Shown here in pieces: positions 16,479 to 26,590 of a stretch of DNA of 64,000 nt. How positions within the stretch are numbered: position 1 is the first letter of the stretch; the number at the start of each line of letters is the position of its first letter. The notes beneath the pieces are model-generated. The model did no database searches and was not told the DNA's origin. It saw only the letters and a list, made by a program, of their open reading frames with translations. Source of the stretch: Helicobacter pylori (GTDB lineage: Bacteria > Campylobacterota > Campylobacteria > Campylobacterales > Helicobacteraceae). The stretch covers positions 186,001 through 250,000 of the forward strand of contig NZ_QBAW01000001.1 in assembly GCF_009689985.1 (NCBI RefSeq), given 5' to 3'. Made by a program: the position numbers and the translations under genes.

Positions 16479-17756
16479 ATGGCTTACAACCCCAAAATTT
16501 TACAAAAGCCTAAAGAGGGCGAAGAAATTACGATTAAAGACAATAAATTGCATGTGCCAAATTACCCCATTATCCCTTTCATTGAGGGCGATGGCATTGG
16601 ATCAGATATTACCCCGGCGATGATTAAAGTGGTGGATAGCACGGTTCAAAAGGCGTATAAAGGCGAGAAAAAAATCGCATGGTATGAAGTGTTTGTGGGC
16701 GAAAAATGCTATCAAAAATTTAAAGATCATAAGGAATTAAGCCCCGAAGAGCAATGGCTCTTACCGGACACTATTGAAGCGATCAACCATTATAAAGTCT
16801 CCATTAAAGGGCCTTTGACCACGCCTATTGGTGAGGGGTTTAGATCGTTGAATGTAGCGTTACGCCAAAAAATGGACTTGTATGTGTGCTTGAGACCGGT
16901 AAGGTGGTATGGGAGTCCGAGTCCGGTGAAAGAACCACAAAAAGTGGATATGGTGATTTTTAGAGAAAATTCTGAAGACATTTATGCGGGCATTGAATGG
17001 CAAGAAGGCAGTGCGGAAGCGAAAAAACTCATCCATTTTTTACAAAATGAATTAAAGGTTAAAAAAATCCGCTTCCCTGAAAGCAGCGGCATAGGGGTAA
17101 AACCCATTAGCAAAGAAGGCACAGAGAGGCTAGTGAGGAAAGCGATTGAATACGCTATTGATAACGACAAGCCAAGCGTAACTTTTGTGCATAAAGGCAA
17201 TATCATGAAATACACCGAAGGGGCGTTCATGAAATGGGGCTATGCGCTCGCTCAAAAAGAATTTAACGCTCAAGTCATTGATAAAGGCCCATGGTGTTCT
17301 TTGAAAAACCCTAAAACCGGTAAAGAAATCATCATTAAAGACATGATCGCTGACGCGTTTTTGCAACAAATCTTATTACGCCCTAGCGAATACAGCGTCA
17401 TTGCGACCATGAATTTGAACGGGGATTATATCTCTGATGCGTTAGCGGCGATGGTGGGGGGTATTGGTATCGCTCCTGGGGCTAATCTCAATGACACAGT
17501 GGGCATGTTTGAAGCCACCCATGGCACCGCTCCTAAATACGCCGGGCTGGATAAAGTCAATCCGGGGTCTATTATTTTGAGCGCGGAAATGATGTTAAGG
17601 CATATGGGCTGGGTGGAAGCGGCTGATTTGATCGTCTCTGCTATGGAAAAAGCGATTAAGAGCAAGAAAGTTACTTATGATTTCGCTCGTTTGATGGATG
17701 GGGCTAAAGAAGTCAAATGCTCTGAATTCGCTAGCGTGATGATTGAAAACATGTGA
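16479..17756 (+). CDS. icd: Isocitrate dehydrogenase, NADP-type
   Basis: 425 residues. [17 protein letters not shown] near 35 is the dehydrogenase N-terminal motif. The isocitrate-binding serine loop is in [22 protein letters not shown] near 115. The metal-binding segment [25 protein letters not shown] near 310 and the [13 protein letters not shown] cofactor segment near 345 are present. It oxidatively decarboxylates isocitrate to 2-oxoglutarate. Divergent from gltA across 198 bases, so the two consecutive citric-acid steps share one control region. Confidence 0.95.
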   Translation: MAYNPKILQKPKEGEEITIKDNKLHVPNYPIIPFIEGDGIGSDITPAMIKVVDSTVQKAYKGEKKIAWYEVFVGEKCYQKFKDHKELSPEEQWLLPDTIEAINHYKVSIKGPLTTPIGEGFRSLNVALRQKMDLYVCLRPVRWYGSPSPVKEPQKVDMVIFRENSEDIYAGIEWQEGSAEAKKLIHFLQNELKVKKIRFPESSGIGVKPISKEGTERLVRKAIEYAIDNDKPSVTFVHKGNIMKYTEGAFMKWGYALAQKEFNAQVIDKGPWCSLKNPKTGKEIIIKDMIADAFLQQILLRPSEYSVIATMNLNGDYISDALAAMVGGIGIAPGANLNDTVGMFEATHGTAPKYAGLDKVNPGSIILSAEMMLRHMGWVEAADLIVSAMEKAIKSKKVTYDFARLMDGAKEVKCSEFASVMIENM

Positions 17757-17816
17757 AAGAGCGTTTTTTAAGCTCTGGTGTTTGATGCGATTATTAGGCT
17801 AATACTATCATAAGGA

Positions 17817-18350
17817 ATGAAGTTGATAAAATTTGTGCGTAATGTGGTTTTATTCATTTTAACAGCGATCTTTTTAGTGCTCATGCTTTTAGTGAGCTAT
17901 TGCATGCCCCATTATAGTGTGGCTGTCATTAGTGGGGTGGAAGTCAAAAGAATGAATGAAAATGAAAACACGCCCAATAATAAGGAAGTAAAAACCCTTG
18001 CTAGAGATGTCTATTTTGTGCAAACTTACGACCCTAAGGATCAAAAAAGCGTGACCGTCTATCGTAACGAAGACACGCGCTTTGGCTTCCCTTTTTATTT
18101 TAAGTTTAATTCGGCTGATATTTCAGCCCTCGCTCAAAGTTTAGTCAACCAGCAAGTGGAAGTGCAATACTATGGCTGGCGGATCAATTTGTTTAACATG
18201 TTCCCTAATGTGATTTTTTTAAAGCCCTTAAAAGAGAGTGCTGAGATGTCAAAACCCATTTTTAGCTGGATTTTATACGCCTTGCTACTAATGGGCTTTT
18301 TTATCAGCACACGTTCTGTTTGCACTTTATTTAAGAGCAAAGCTCATTAA
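17817..18350 (+). CDS. DUF1523-type membrane protein
   Basis: 177 residues. An N-terminal transmembrane helix (about 10-30) is followed by a periplasmic domain with YSVAVISGVEVKRM, a DVYFVQTYDPKDQKSVTVYRNEDTRFGFPFYFKF block and YYGWRINLFNMFPNVI, which are hallmarks of the DUF1523 family. A second transmembrane helix ends the protein (about 148-168). The function of the family is unknown. It follows icd by 60 bases. Its last 24 bases overlap the 3' end of bioD on the opposite strand. Confidence 0.7.
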   Translation: MKLIKFVRNVVLFILTAIFLVLMLLVSYCMPHYSVAVISGVEVKRMNENENTPNNKEVKTLARDVYFVQTYDPKDQKSVTVYRNEDTRFGFPFYFKFNSADISALAQSLVNQQVEVQYYGWRINLFNMFPNVIFLKPLKESAEMSKPIFSWILYALLLMGFFISTRSVCTLFKSKAH

Positions 18351-18983
18351 TTCCTTTAGGCTTTGTTGGAAAATCACAATGGGGTTATTGGAGCGTTTAT
18401 TAAAAAGCTCAATATAGGGCAAACTGATGCTGTGAAAAGCGGTGTTGTTTTCTCTCAGATTGATAGCGATTTGATAATCCAGTTGGTGGGATTTCAATAA
18501 AAAGTCATTCAGCAAACAATCATTAATCAAACCCAAATTGTCATGGCTGATCAAAAGCATTTTGGCTTTTAATTTTAGGGCCAAATCCAGCATGTTTTCT
18601 TCTAAAGTGATAGGCACGCATAGCCCCCCAGCCCCTTCAACGATGACTAAATCGTAAGTTTTGGTGAAATTTTGAAGGCGTTGGGTTAAATTGTCCGTGT
18701 CAATGGGGGCGTTTAGATCTTCTTCTTGTTGGGCGATGAGGGGGGCTGAAGCTTTATGATAACGATAGAATGAAATGTCTTTTAAGGTTAAAGAGCGATC
18801 CAAAAGGCGGTTATCTTGCAAGAACAAATGCGCATCGCTAAAGTGGTTGGTTGCATCATTAACGCCTGTTTCAATGGGTTTTAATAAAATCGTTCTAACG
18901 CCACAAGCGTTGCAATATTGGGCTAAGAGCCTAGCGCATGTGGTTTTTCCGGTATTAGTGTTAGTCGCGCTGATAAAAAGCAT
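18327..18983 (-). CDS. bioD: Dethiobiotin synthetase
   Basis: 218 residues. Walker A-like SATNTNTGKTTCARLLAQ near 5-22 and the VIVEGAGGLCVPI segment near 110 are diagnostic for BioD. It closes the ureido ring of dethiobiotin from diaminopelargonate, CO2 and ATP, the penultimate step of biotin synthesis. It starts 3 bases after the stop of the unknown 578-residue gene on the same strand, so it is probably transcribed from that gene's promoter. The 3' ends converge with the DUF1523 gene. Confidence 0.9.
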   Translation of the reverse strand: MLFISATNTNTGKTTCARLLAQYCNACGVRTILLKPIETGVNDATNHFSDAHLFLQDNRLLDRSLTLKDISFYRYHKASAPLIAQQEEDLNAPIDTDNLTQRLQNFTKTYDLVIVEGAGGLCVPITLEENMLDLALKLKAKMLLISHDNLGLINDCLLNDFLLKSHQLDYQIAINLRENNTAFHSISLPYIELFNKRSNNPIVIFQQSLKELMSFALK

Positions 18984-18986
18984 GGT

Positions 18987-20723
18987 TTAACCTTTAAATT
19001 TATAGTCGTTACCTCTAAACTGATAAGCCCCATCAAAGATTTGAGAAGTCAATACATTTTTGATTTGTGGTAACTTCACATTCTTTAGTGCTTCTCGTGG
19101 GACTTCAATCACCAATTCGTTTAACACTTGGTCGCTTAAAGGGTTATCAATATCAAAAATGAAACTTAAGATATTGTGGAGTGAGTTATAGGTAACCTTG
19201 TCAATTAACGCATAATTCAGTCTAACGCCCTCTGCTTGCTCTATAGCGGTAACGATGCTTTTAGATAGTCTAGGGCTGATATTGTTAAGCTGTGTCGCTA
19301 AATCTGTCGGTGAAATAAAGCAATAACCCGCATCGGTGTCAATAGTGTTAGCAAGCACTTTAGCTAATAATGTCCTACTCACTTTTTTGCCTTGTCTTAA
19401 AGCCTTAACAAGGTTATTGACTTTAATGTTGTGGCTGTAACTTGCTTTAAAACTTTTACTTTTAGCGCATCTTTGTAAATCCAGTCTTTTAATAGCTTGT
19501 AGCTCGTATTGTTGGATTTTGTCCATATCAAAAGTGCGACCAGGATAATTTCGTTCCGCTCCTAAACTGCTATGAATAGAAGTTTTAATGTGGTGTTCAA
19601 TGTAGGCTTTACAAGGGATGTTAAATCCCTCAATGTCTTTAGGCATTCCCATTGCTTTTAATTTTGTCGTAGAAAGCTCTTCAAAACTAACGCCATAATT
19701 TTCCATATTTTTCTTTTCAAAGAATGTATAGACTTTATTGTGTAAGCGTGTGAGAGATTGGGTTAAAGGGATAGTGAATGTGATGTCAGTGAATTTCGCC
19801 CACACATCGCCAAAGTCATTAGGTAAAGCGCTCACCAATTCCACCTTATCAGTCTTTGCGTTGTCGCAATAACAAATCGCCGCTTGATTGAATAGTCTCG
19901 CTAACAACAATAAATAGCTCGCTAAATCAAATGTGCTACTAGGTTCGTTTGCGAATACAAAAAAACTAGTCTCTTTATCAGGGATAAGGTCGTCATCAAT
20001 ATTCTCTTTCCAATAACCGATTACTTGAATATAACCTAAAAAGTGTCGCTTACTATCCAATAGTGATTTTAGCTGTCGTGTCCTTTTCATATTGTCTTTT
20101 TGAGTGTAGCGGTATTTTTTGACAAATTTATCACTAGACATAAAGTCTTTCATTGTGGCTTCACTTTTAGGAGCAATATAGCTATCCATAAATTTTTGTC
20201 CAAATAAATTGCGAAGTGTCCTATAAATGTTAGTGTTCCCTTTAAAGAAGTCTTTAGCTTTTATAGGTTTATGTAAGTCTATTTTAGTGGGTTTGTTTTG
20301 CCAATATTGAGTGATTTTATCGGCGTCAGCTTTAATATAACCGCTCTTATAAGCAATGATTAGTGCTTTTCGTTGGTTTTCAGTAAAGTCTTTAATAAAA
20401 GCGTCTTTAAAAGGTCTAAACGCAGAGATAGTCCCAAAAGGTAGTCCGCTTTTGATTTTATTGACAATGCTATTGAGATTAGCGCTCTCAATGGTAGAGC
20501 CTTTAATAGTCTCTGTGTTTTGTTCTCTTTTAAGTCGTGAGAGTTCATCGCCAAAGGCATCTAATGTCGCTCTTAAAGATAAGTTGTCTTTTATCCTTAC
20601 TCTGGGTTTATTTTGTCTAGCTAGTTTCTTGTCCGCTAACGCCTTATCAATAGCCGATGTTAAAGAAGTGTTTCTTTTTTGTGGCTCATCAACAAATTCT
20701 AAAAAGTCGTAATTCAATAGCAT
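18987..20723 (-). CDS. Unrecognised 578-residue protein upstream of bioD
   Basis: An intact ORF with AAAGGAC before the ATG and a TACAAT promoter. I do not recognise it. No signal peptide or membrane span is visible. The N-terminal 90 residues are charged and helical. Residues about 225-320 hold a module with ETSFFVFANEPSS and LARLFNQAAICYCD, which only faintly recalls modules in phage accessory proteins. A basic region follows (RLDLQRCAKSKSFKASYSHN), then a helical C-terminus. Word use looks slightly different from its neighbours (many GTCG/CGAC). It could be a phage or mobile-element remnant fixed in the bioD transcript; the evidence is weak. Confidence 0.6.
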   Translation of the reverse strand: MLLNYDFLEFVDEPQKRNTSLTSAIDKALADKKLARQNKPRVRIKDNLSLRATLDAFGDELSRLKREQNTETIKGSTIESANLNSIVNKIKSGLPFGTISAFRPFKDAFIKDFTENQRKALIIAYKSGYIKADADKITQYWQNKPTKIDLHKPIKAKDFFKGNTNIYRTLRNLFGQKFMDSYIAPKSEATMKDFMSSDKFVKKYRYTQKDNMKRTRQLKSLLDSKRHFLGYIQVIGYWKENIDDDLIPDKETSFFVFANEPSSTFDLASYLLLLARLFNQAAICYCDNAKTDKVELVSALPNDFGDVWAKFTDITFTIPLTQSLTRLHNKVYTFFEKKNMENYGVSFEELSTTKLKAMGMPKDIEGFNIPCKAYIEHHIKTSIHSSLGAERNYPGRTFDMDKIQQYELQAIKRLDLQRCAKSKSFKASYSHNIKVNNLVKALRQGKKVSRTLLAKVLANTIDTDAGYCFISPTDLATQLNNISPRLSKSIVTAIEQAEGVRLNYALIDKVTYNSLHNILSFIFDIDNPLSDQVLNELVIEVPREALKNVKLPQIKNVLTSQIFDGAYQFRGNDYKFKG

Positions 20724-20748
20724 TATCGTGTCCTTTTCTTTAAGCGAG

Positions 20749-20754
20749 ATTGTA
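20749..20754 (-). promoter_or_regulatory. -10 box (TACAAT on minus) of the 578-residue gene and bioD
   Basis: ATTGTA on plus reads TACAAT on minus, 26 bases before the ATG at 20723. Confidence 0.5.
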
Positions 20755-20799
20755 GCGCTTTATCTTTGAGCTTTCAGCGGGTCATTAGGGTTTATTTGG

Positions 20800-20805
20800 T
20801 ATAAT
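20800..20805 (+). promoter_or_regulatory. -10 box (TATAAT) of the universal stress protein gene
   Basis: TATAAT inside the palindrome GGTATAATACC, 29 bases before the ATG at 20834. Confidence 0.6.
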
Positions 20806-20833
20806 ACCAAAACTTCATTTAAGGTTGGTTCTT

Positions 20834-21247
20834 ATGAATATTTTATTTGGGATTAGCGACACGCAAGAATGCTATAACGCTATTAAATTCGCTGTCAAAT
20901 TAGCCCATTCGCTTAAAGAGGTCCGTTTCACTCTATTGCATGTGAGCATGGAAGTGTTTATTTATAGCGAAAGCGGGATGATGGATTACGGCCAAACAGA
21001 AGCCTTAGAAGAAGAAAAAGCTAAGGCTTTGTTAAAGCAATTTGAAGACGCTTTCAAAAAAGAAAATATAGAGTGCGAGAGCGTTCTAAAAAGCGGTGAT
21101 TTGATTGATGTGGTTTTAGAAATGGCAAAGGATTATGATTTGTTATTGATTGGGGCGAGCGAATCCAATTTGTTGTATCGTTTGTTCATTTCACACCAAA
21201 ATAGCTTGGTTGAACAATCCAGTATCCCTGTTGTGATCGCCAAGTAG
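20834..21247 (+). CDS. Universal stress protein (UspA family)
   Basis: 137 residues from the ATG at 20834; the upstream TTG in the same frame lies inside the ribosome binding site AAGGTTGG. The Usp fold is clear: MNILFGISDTQECYNAIKFAVKLA at the N-terminus and DYDLLLIGASESNLLYRLFISHQNSLVEQSSIPVVIAK at the end, in the position of the nucleotide-binding G-2x-G-9x-G(S/T) region. That motif is poorly kept, so ATP binding is doubtful. It heads a likely long operon running through clpS, clpA, panD, ybaB, the PDZ gene and the second comB cluster. Confidence 0.8.
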   Translation: MNILFGISDTQECYNAIKFAVKLAHSLKEVRFTLLHVSMEVFIYSESGMMDYGQTEALEEEKAKALLKQFEDAFKKENIECESVLKSGDLIDVVLEMAKDYDLLLIGASESNLLYRLFISHQNSLVEQSSIPVVIAK

Positions 21248-21261
21248 CATGAATAAGCGGC

Positions 21262-21537
21262 ATGAAAATGTATAACATACCCACCCCCACCATGGCGCAA
21301 GTGATCATGGTTGATGACCCCATTACGACAGCGGAATTTGTCATCTCTGCTTTAAGGGATTTTTTTGACAAGTCTTTAGAAGAGGCTCAAGCCCTCACAT
21401 CAAGCATCCATCGTGATGGCGAGGGGGTTTGCGGCGTCTATCCTTATGATATTGCCAGGCATAGGGCAGCATGGGTTAGGGATAAAGCCAAAGAGTTGGA
21501 TCTCCCTTTAAAATTATTGGTAGAAGAGATAAGATAA
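21262..21537 (+). CDS. clpS: ClpS, adaptor of the ClpAP protease
   Basis: 91 residues. VIMVDDPITTAEFVISALRDFF matches the ClpS core, which in E. coli is VLLNDDYTPMEFV. DGEGVCGVYPYDIARHRAAWVRDKA forms the second half with the ClpA-binding surface. ClpS delivers N-degron substrates to ClpA. The stop overlaps the ATG of clpA (ATAATG), as expected for an adaptor-unfoldase pair. Confidence 0.9.
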   Translation: MKMYNIPTPTMAQVIMVDDPITTAEFVISALRDFFDKSLEEAQALTSSIHRDGEGVCGVYPYDIARHRAAWVRDKAKELDLPLKLLVEEIR

Positions 21538-23759
21538 TGGCTAAATTCAATCAAGATCTCAATGAAGTCCTAAACCGAGCTTTAAATTTAGCCCTAGATC
21601 TTAACCATGCCCTTTGCACCACAGAGCATGTGCTATTGGTCATTTTAGAACATGAGAGCGGGGCAAAGATGATTGGCGCTTTAGAAAGAGATGATTATGA
21701 TAAAATGAGGCAAATCCTTAAAGACTACTTGTTGCAATACGTGCCTTTAAAGAATGATCCAGCCAAAATGCCTGCCAGGAGTTTTGTGCTATTAAGAATG
21801 CTTAAAACCATGTATGCGAGCTGTTTTGAGAGCGTGGGCGTGGAAGAATTGCTTGTTGTAATGCTAGATCACCCTGATTGTTACGCTTCAAAACTCATGG
21901 ATAGTTTTGGCGTCTCTCGTTTGTATTCTAGTTCTGCTTTATTGGATCTGGATAACCATGGTATTCCTAATAATACCAATAAGGAAGAAGCGCCCAAGAA
22001 CACTCCCTTAAAAAAATACGCTAAAAATTTGAGCGCTTTAGCCCAAGAGAACGCTTTAGATCCAGTCATTGGCAGAGAAGAAGAGATTTTAAGAGTGATA
22101 GAAATTTTAGGGCGCAGGAAAAAGAATAACCCGCTTTTAATTGGCGAAGCGGGCGTGGGGAAAACCTCCATCGCTGAAGCTTTGGCTTTAAAAATCGCTC
22201 AAAAAGAAGTGCCGGAGTTTTTGCAAGAATATGAAGTCTATTCTTTGGATTTGGCTCTAATGGTGGCTGGGGCAAAATACAGAGGGGATTTTGAAAAACG
22301 CTTGAAAAAAACGCTTAAAGAGATCCAACAAAACGGTCGCATCATTTTATTCATTGATGAAATCCACACCCTTTTAGGCGCAGGGAGCAGTAACGCTGGG
22401 AGCTTGGATGCGGCGAACATATTAAAACCGGTTTTAACGGATGGGGGCTTGAAATGTTTAGGAGCGACCACTTTTGAAGAATACCGCAGCGTGTTTGAAA
22501 AAGACAAGGCTTTTAATAGGCGCTTTTCAGTAGTAAAAGTTGAAGAGCCTTCTAAAGAAGCGTGTTACTTGATTTTGAAAAAGATCGCTCCCCTTTATGA
22601 AGAACACCACCAAGTGCGTTATGATGAGAGCGTGTTTAAGGCATGCGTGGATTTGACGAGTTATTACATGCATGATAAATTCTTGCCGGATAAAGCGATT
22701 GAATTGTTAGATGAAGTGGGATCGAGGAAAAAAATCAACCCCAAAAAGGGCAAAAAAATCGGCGTTGATGACGTGAAAGAAACGCTCGCTATAAAGCTTA
22801 AAATCCCTAAAATGCGTTTGAGCAGCGATAAAAAAGCCCTTTTAAGGAATTTAGAAAAATCGCTTAAAAATAAGATTTTTGCCCAAGCAGACGCGATCAG
22901 TCTTGTCAGCAATGCGATTAAAATCCAGTATTGCGGGCTTTCTGCAAAAAATAAGCCTGTGGGGAGCTTTTTATTCGTGGGGCCTAGTGGGGTGGGGAAA
23001 ACAGAGTTGGCTAAAGAATTGGCCTTGAATTTGAATTTGCATTTTGAACGCTTTGACATGAGCGAATACAAAGAAGCCCATAGCGTGGCAAAGCTCATCG
23101 GGAGTCCTAGCGGTTATGTGGGGTTTGAGCAAGGGGGGTTATTGGTGAATGCGATTAAAAAGCACCCGCATTGTTTGCTGCTTTTAGATGAGATAGAAAA
23201 GGCCCATTCTAATGTGTATGATTTGTTGTTGCAAGTGATGGATAACGCCACTTTGAGCGATAATTTAGGCAATCAGGCGAGTTTTAAGCATGTGATTTTG
23301 ATTATGACTTCAAATGTGGGGAGTAAGGATAAGGATACGCTAGGGTTTTTTAGCGCTAAAAACACCAAGTATGATAGAGCCGTTAAAGAGCTTTTGACCC
23401 CTGAATTACGATCTAGGATTGATGCGATCGTGCCGTTTAATGCGCTCAGTTTGGAGGATTTTGAACGCATTGTTTCTGTGGAATTAGACAAATTAAAAGC
23501 CCTAGCGCTAGAGCAAGACATAACCTTAAAATTCCATAAAGAAGTTGTGAAATTCATCGCGCAAAAAAGCTACCAAACGACTTTAGGAGCGAGAGAAATT
23601 AAAAAAATCATTCACAATGAGATCAAAACCCCATTAAGCGATCTACTGCTCTTGCAATCGTTTAAAAAACCTTGTAAGATCGCTTGCTTGCTAGAAAAAA
23701 ACCAATTGGTTTTGAAAGAAATCAAGCGTGCGCAAAAGGTGAAAGAAAATGACTTTTGA
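21537..23759 (+). CDS. clpA: ClpA, AAA+ unfoldase of the Clp protease
   Basis: 740 residues. A Clp N-domain (about 1-145) precedes two AAA+ modules. The first has Walker A GEAGVGKT near 203 and Walker [10 protein letters not shown] near 270. The second has Walker A GPSGVGKT near 483 and Walker B LLLLDEIE near 550. No long middle coiled coil separates them, so it is ClpA rather than ClpB. It unfolds substrates and feeds them to ClpP. clpS lies directly upstream and panD overlaps its 3' end by 11 bases. Confidence 0.9.
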   Translation: MAKFNQDLNEVLNRALNLALDLNHALCTTEHVLLVILEHESGAKMIGALERDDYDKMRQILKDYLLQYVPLKNDPAKMPARSFVLLRMLKTMYASCFESVGVEELLVVMLDHPDCYASKLMDSFGVSRLYSSSALLDLDNHGIPNNTNKEEAPKNTPLKKYAKNLSALAQENALDPVIGREEEILRVIEILGRRKKNNPLLIGEAGVGKTSIAEALALKIAQKEVPEFLQEYEVYSLDLALMVAGAKYRGDFEKRLKKTLKEIQQNGRIILFIDEIHTLLGAGSSNAGSLDAANILKPVLTDGGLKCLGATTFEEYRSVFEKDKAFNRRFSVVKVEEPSKEACYLILKKIAPLYEEHHQVRYDESVFKACVDLTSYYMHDKFLPDKAIELLDEVGSRKKINPKKGKKIGVDDVKETLAIKLKIPKMRLSSDKKALLRNLEKSLKNKIFAQADAISLVSNAIKIQYCGLSAKNKPVGSFLFVGPSGVGKTELAKELALNLNLHFERFDMSEYKEAHSVAKLIGSPSGYVGFEQGGLLVNAIKKHPHCLLLLDEIEKAHSNVYDLLLQVMDNATLSDNLGNQASFKHVILIMTSNVGSKDKDTLGFFSAKNTKYDRAVKELLTPELRSRIDAIVPFNALSLEDFERIVSVELDKLKALALEQDITLKFHKEVVKFIAQKSYQTTLGAREIKKIIHNEIKTPLSDLLLLQSFKKPCKIACLLEKNQLVLKEIKRAQKVKENDF

Positions 23760-24099
23760 AATGCTTTATAGTAAGATCCATAGGGCTACAATCACAGACG
23801 CTAATCTCAATTATGTAGGCTCGATCACCATAGATGAGGATTTGGCCAAATTCGCTAATCTTAGAGAGGGCATGAAGGTAGAAATCGTAGATGTCAATAA
23901 TGGCGAACGCTTCAGCACCTATGTGATTTTAGGGAAAAAAAGGGGCGAAATTTGCGTCAATGGCGCAGCAGCCAGAAAGGTGGCCATAGGCGATGTGGTG
24001 ATCATTTTAGCTTATGCGAGCATGAATGAAGATGAAATCAACGCGCACAAGCCATGCATCGTGCTAGTGGATGGAAAGAATGAGATTTTAGAAAAATAA
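23749..24099 (+). CDS. panD: Aspartate 1-decarboxylase
   Basis: 116 residues, normal length. The proenzyme self-cleavage site is the Gly-Ser in NYVGSITID (Gly24-Ser25), which generates the pyruvoyl group. The KIHRATIT N-terminus and the [20 protein letters not shown] segment are conserved. The enzyme makes beta-alanine for pantothenate and CoA. It starts inside the end of clpA, implying coupled translation. Confidence 0.95.
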   Translation: MTFEMLYSKIHRATITDANLNYVGSITIDEDLAKFANLREGMKVEIVDVNNGERFSTYVILGKKRGEICVNGAAARKVAIGDVVIILAYASMNEDEINAHKPCIVLVDGKNEILEK

Positions 24100-24109
24100 G
24101 GGGTTAGAG

Positions 24110-24403
24110 ATGGATTTTAGTCAATTGGGTGGGTTATTAGACGGCATGAAAAAAGAGTTTTCCCAACTAGAAGCAAAGAATAAAGACACGATCCACACTT
24201 CCAAAAGCGGTGGGGGAATGGTGAGCGTGAGTTTTAATGGAATGGGGGAGTTAGTGGATTTGCAAATTGATGACAGCCTGTTAGAAGATAAAGAAGCGAT
24301 GCAAATCTATTTGATGAGCGCTTTGAATGACGGGTATAAAGCCGTAGAAGAAAACCGCAAAAATTTAGCCTTTAACATGCTAGGGAATTTTGCTAAATTG
24401 TGA
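24110..24403 (+). CDS. YbaB/EbfC-family nucleoid-associated protein
   Basis: 97 residues with the family core SGGGMVSVSFNGMGELVDLQIDDSLLEDKEAMQIYLMSALNDGYKAVEE in the middle. These small dimeric proteins bind DNA without much sequence specificity. The AAGGGGTTAGAG ribosome binding site precedes the ATG. The TGA overlaps the ATG of the next gene (TGATG). Confidence 0.85.
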   Translation: MDFSQLGGLLDGMKKEFSQLEAKNKDTIHTSKSGGGMVSVSFNGMGELVDLQIDDSLLEDKEAMQIYLMSALNDGYKAVEENRKNLAFNMLGNFAKL

Positions 24404-25398
24404 TGTTTCACAAAGCCTTTATTGTTCTATGGTTTTTTTTGAATGGCTTAGGGGCTTATGATTTCAAGCATTGTCAGGCTTTTTTTAAAAAAGCGAGCCT
24501 TCAAAAAGGGGGCGTGGCTTTAAAAGAATTGCCTAAAGGCGTGTATTTGTATTATTCAAAAACCTACCCTAAACACGCCAAAGTCATCAAATCCGATCCT
24601 TTTGTAGGGCTGTATTTGTTGCAAAGCGTGCCAAGCGAGTATTTTTATACCTTAAGGGATTTAGACAAAGACGCCCTTATAAGGCCAATGGCCAGTATAG
24701 GGGATAAAGAAGCCCTAGAAGCGCGATTGCTTTTTAGGCAAAAAGGTTATGATCGCTACGCCCAAATTTCACAAGAGATTCAAAAAAATGGCGTTATCAG
24801 CAATATTTGCTATCAAATGTTAGGGCTAGGGGTAGGGGGGAATGGCTTTATAGAAACGAAATTTATCAAGCGCTTTTTAAACCAGCAAGAGCCTTATTAT
24901 GGGGATATTGGGGTGCGTTTAGAAGAACATCATAAGCGTTTAGTGGTAGCGCAATTTGATCCCTTTTTCCCTAAAAACCCTTTTTTAAAAAACGATGAAA
25001 TTCTAGCGATCAACCACCAAAAGATCCGCTCGTTAGCGGAGTTTGAATGGGTGGTGAGCAATCTTAAATACCAAAGCCTTGCCAAAGTGAAAATCAAACG
25101 AAACCATAAAATCAAAGAAATAACGCTCAAAGTCAATAAGCGTTATGGGGGGTTTTTGCTTAAAGACACTTTTTTAGAGCGCTATGGCATCGCTTTAGAC
25201 AAGCGTTTTATTATCACTAAAATAGGCAATCATTTGCCCAAAGGTTTGGATTTTTTAAAGCTTGGGGATAGGATTTTATGGGTGAATCGTAAAAATGTGG
25301 CGTTCAACCCGAAGGCTTTAAGAGAAGCGTTAAGCGCGCCTAAAATTGAATTGTTAGTGTGGCGTAAAGGCTTTGAATTTTACATTAAAGTCCGTTGA
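24403..25398 (+). CDS. PDZ-domain exported protein
   Basis: 331 residues from the ATG at 24403; a GTG three bases earlier is also open. A signal-like hydrophobic N-terminus (FIVLWFFLNGLGA) implies export. A PDZ-type fold is visible at about 190-245 (FLKNDEILAINHQKIRSLAEFEWVV) and a second degenerate one near the end (LKLGDRILWVNRKNV). No serine protease triad is seen, so it is probably a scaffold rather than a protease. Its place directly before comB6 makes a role near the envelope or the competence apparatus possible, but this is only context. Confidence 0.7.
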   Translation: MFHKAFIVLWFFLNGLGAYDFKHCQAFFKKASLQKGGVALKELPKGVYLYYSKTYPKHAKVIKSDPFVGLYLLQSVPSEYFYTLRDLDKDALIRPMASIGDKEALEARLLFRQKGYDRYAQISQEIQKNGVISNICYQMLGLGVGGNGFIETKFIKRFLNQQEPYYGDIGVRLEEHHKRLVVAQFDPFFPKNPFLKNDEILAINHQKIRSLAEFEWVVSNLKYQSLAKVKIKRNHKIKEITLKVNKRYGGFLLKDTFLERYGIALDKRFIITKIGNHLPKGLDFLKLGDRILWVNRKNVAFNPKALREALSAPKIELLVWRKGFEFYIKVR

Positions 25399-25405
25399 AA
25401 TATTG

Positions 25406-26461
25406 ATGAAAAATGACGCTTATGAGATTATCCTTTCTTGGTTTATCACGCCTCTCACGGCGATTTTAGGGCGTTTCGCTGAATTTTTTCTCTACACTTT
25501 GCATGCGCAATTGGTGTTTAATAGCGTGGTCGCTTTGGCGTTCATGCTCTTTGCTTATAGGAGTTTGAAAGAACAGAATCTCTTCAGCGCTAGCACGCTA
25601 ACAGAAGCGTTATTGTTTGTGGGGTTTTTTGCGCTTTTTAACTACGCTTTGAAAAACCCTTCGCGCTTTTATGAATTGTTTCAAAACGCTATTTTTATTG
25701 CACCTAACATGATCACTCAAAGCCTTTCTCAAAGCTTGAGTAACTTTTCTAACCATGTGCTTTCTTTAGAATTTATCTTTAATCATGGTTTTTATGCCCT
25801 TAGTTTTATTAGCGATTTGAGCCATAATGAAATGTCTGTGTGGCTTTTTTTAAGCATCTTGCAAGCGCTTTTTTTGAGCGTTTTGTTTGCGATCATCATT
25901 TTAGTGTATTTGGAAGTGCATGTGTGGTGCTCTTTAGGGGCACTGTTTTTAGCGTTTGGGTTTTTCAAAACCTGGAGGAGCGTTGTAATTATATGCCTAA
26001 AAAAATGCTTCGCTCTTGGGTTTTACAAGCCTTTTTTGTTGTTGGTGGGGTTTTTGAATGTGTCGGTTACTAAGGCGTTAATAAACGCTCATATGCAAGA
26101 AAAACAAGACTTAAGCCTTTTATTGGTGGTAGCGTTATTTTTGTGTTGCGTTTTTATCATAGGCGTGCCTTTTTTCATCAACGCTTTGTTTAGGGTGCAA
26201 AACAGCCTTAAAGAAACTTACAAACTCGCCACCAATTTGAGCGCTAACCTCAGCCAAAACGCTCTCAATTCCTTACAATATATCACGACCTCGCCCGCTC
26301 CCTCTCCTATTTCTACTTCTACAAGCGGTAGCGTTTCTAAAGAAAAAGAAACGCATTCCCCCACATTTAAGGTAGAAACCACTCAATTAGATGTAAAAAT
26401 TCCAAATTTCAAGCAAAAAAAGGTTAAAAAGGATACAATAAATACAAAAAATGAAATTTAA
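25406..26461 (+). CDS. comB6: ComB6, VirB6/TrbL-like inner-membrane channel protein
   Basis: 351 residues from the ATG at 25406, seven bases after the PDZ gene; an upstream TTG would overlap that gene. Five or six hydrophobic helices fill residues about 10-290, followed by a polar Ser/Thr/Pro- and Lys-rich tail. This is the VirB6/TrbL layout, and the protein is the polytopic core of the ComB inner-membrane channel. It is the first gene of comB6-7-8-9-10. Confidence 0.8.
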   Translation: MKNDAYEIILSWFITPLTAILGRFAEFFLYTLHAQLVFNSVVALAFMLFAYRSLKEQNLFSASTLTEALLFVGFFALFNYALKNPSRFYELFQNAIFIAPNMITQSLSQSLSNFSNHVLSLEFIFNHGFYALSFISDLSHNEMSVWLFLSILQALFLSVLFAIIILVYLEVHVWCSLGALFLAFGFFKTWRSVVIICLKKCFALGFYKPFLLLVGFLNVSVTKALINAHMQEKQDLSLLLVVALFLCCVFIIGVPFFINALFRVQNSLKETYKLATNLSANLSQNALNSLQYITTSPAPSPISTSTSGSVSKEKETHSPTFKVETTQLDVKIPNFKQKKVKKDTINTKNEI

Positions 26462-26476
26462 ATAAATGGGAATTTA

Positions 26477-26590
26477 ATGAGAATTTTTTTTGTTATCATG
26501 GGACTTTTGTTATTTGGTTGCACGAGCAAGGTGCATGAGATGAAAAAAAGCCCTTGCACCTTGTATGAAAACAGGTTAAATCTCGCATGA
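26477..26590 (+). CDS. comB7: ComB7 small lipoprotein
   Basis: A 37-codon ORF, too short for most gene finders: ATG at 26477, TGA at 26588-26590 overlapping the comB8 ATG. The hydrophobic leader ends in a lipobox LFGC with Cys15, leaving a 23-residue mature lipopeptide with a second cysteine (SPCTLYEN). In VirB systems the VirB7 lipoprotein forms a disulfide with VirB9 at the outer membrane; the second cysteine fits that. The position between comB6 and comB8 and the size match the known ComB7. Confidence 0.9.
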   Translation: MRIFFVIMGLLLFGCTSKVHEMKKSPCTLYENRLNLA

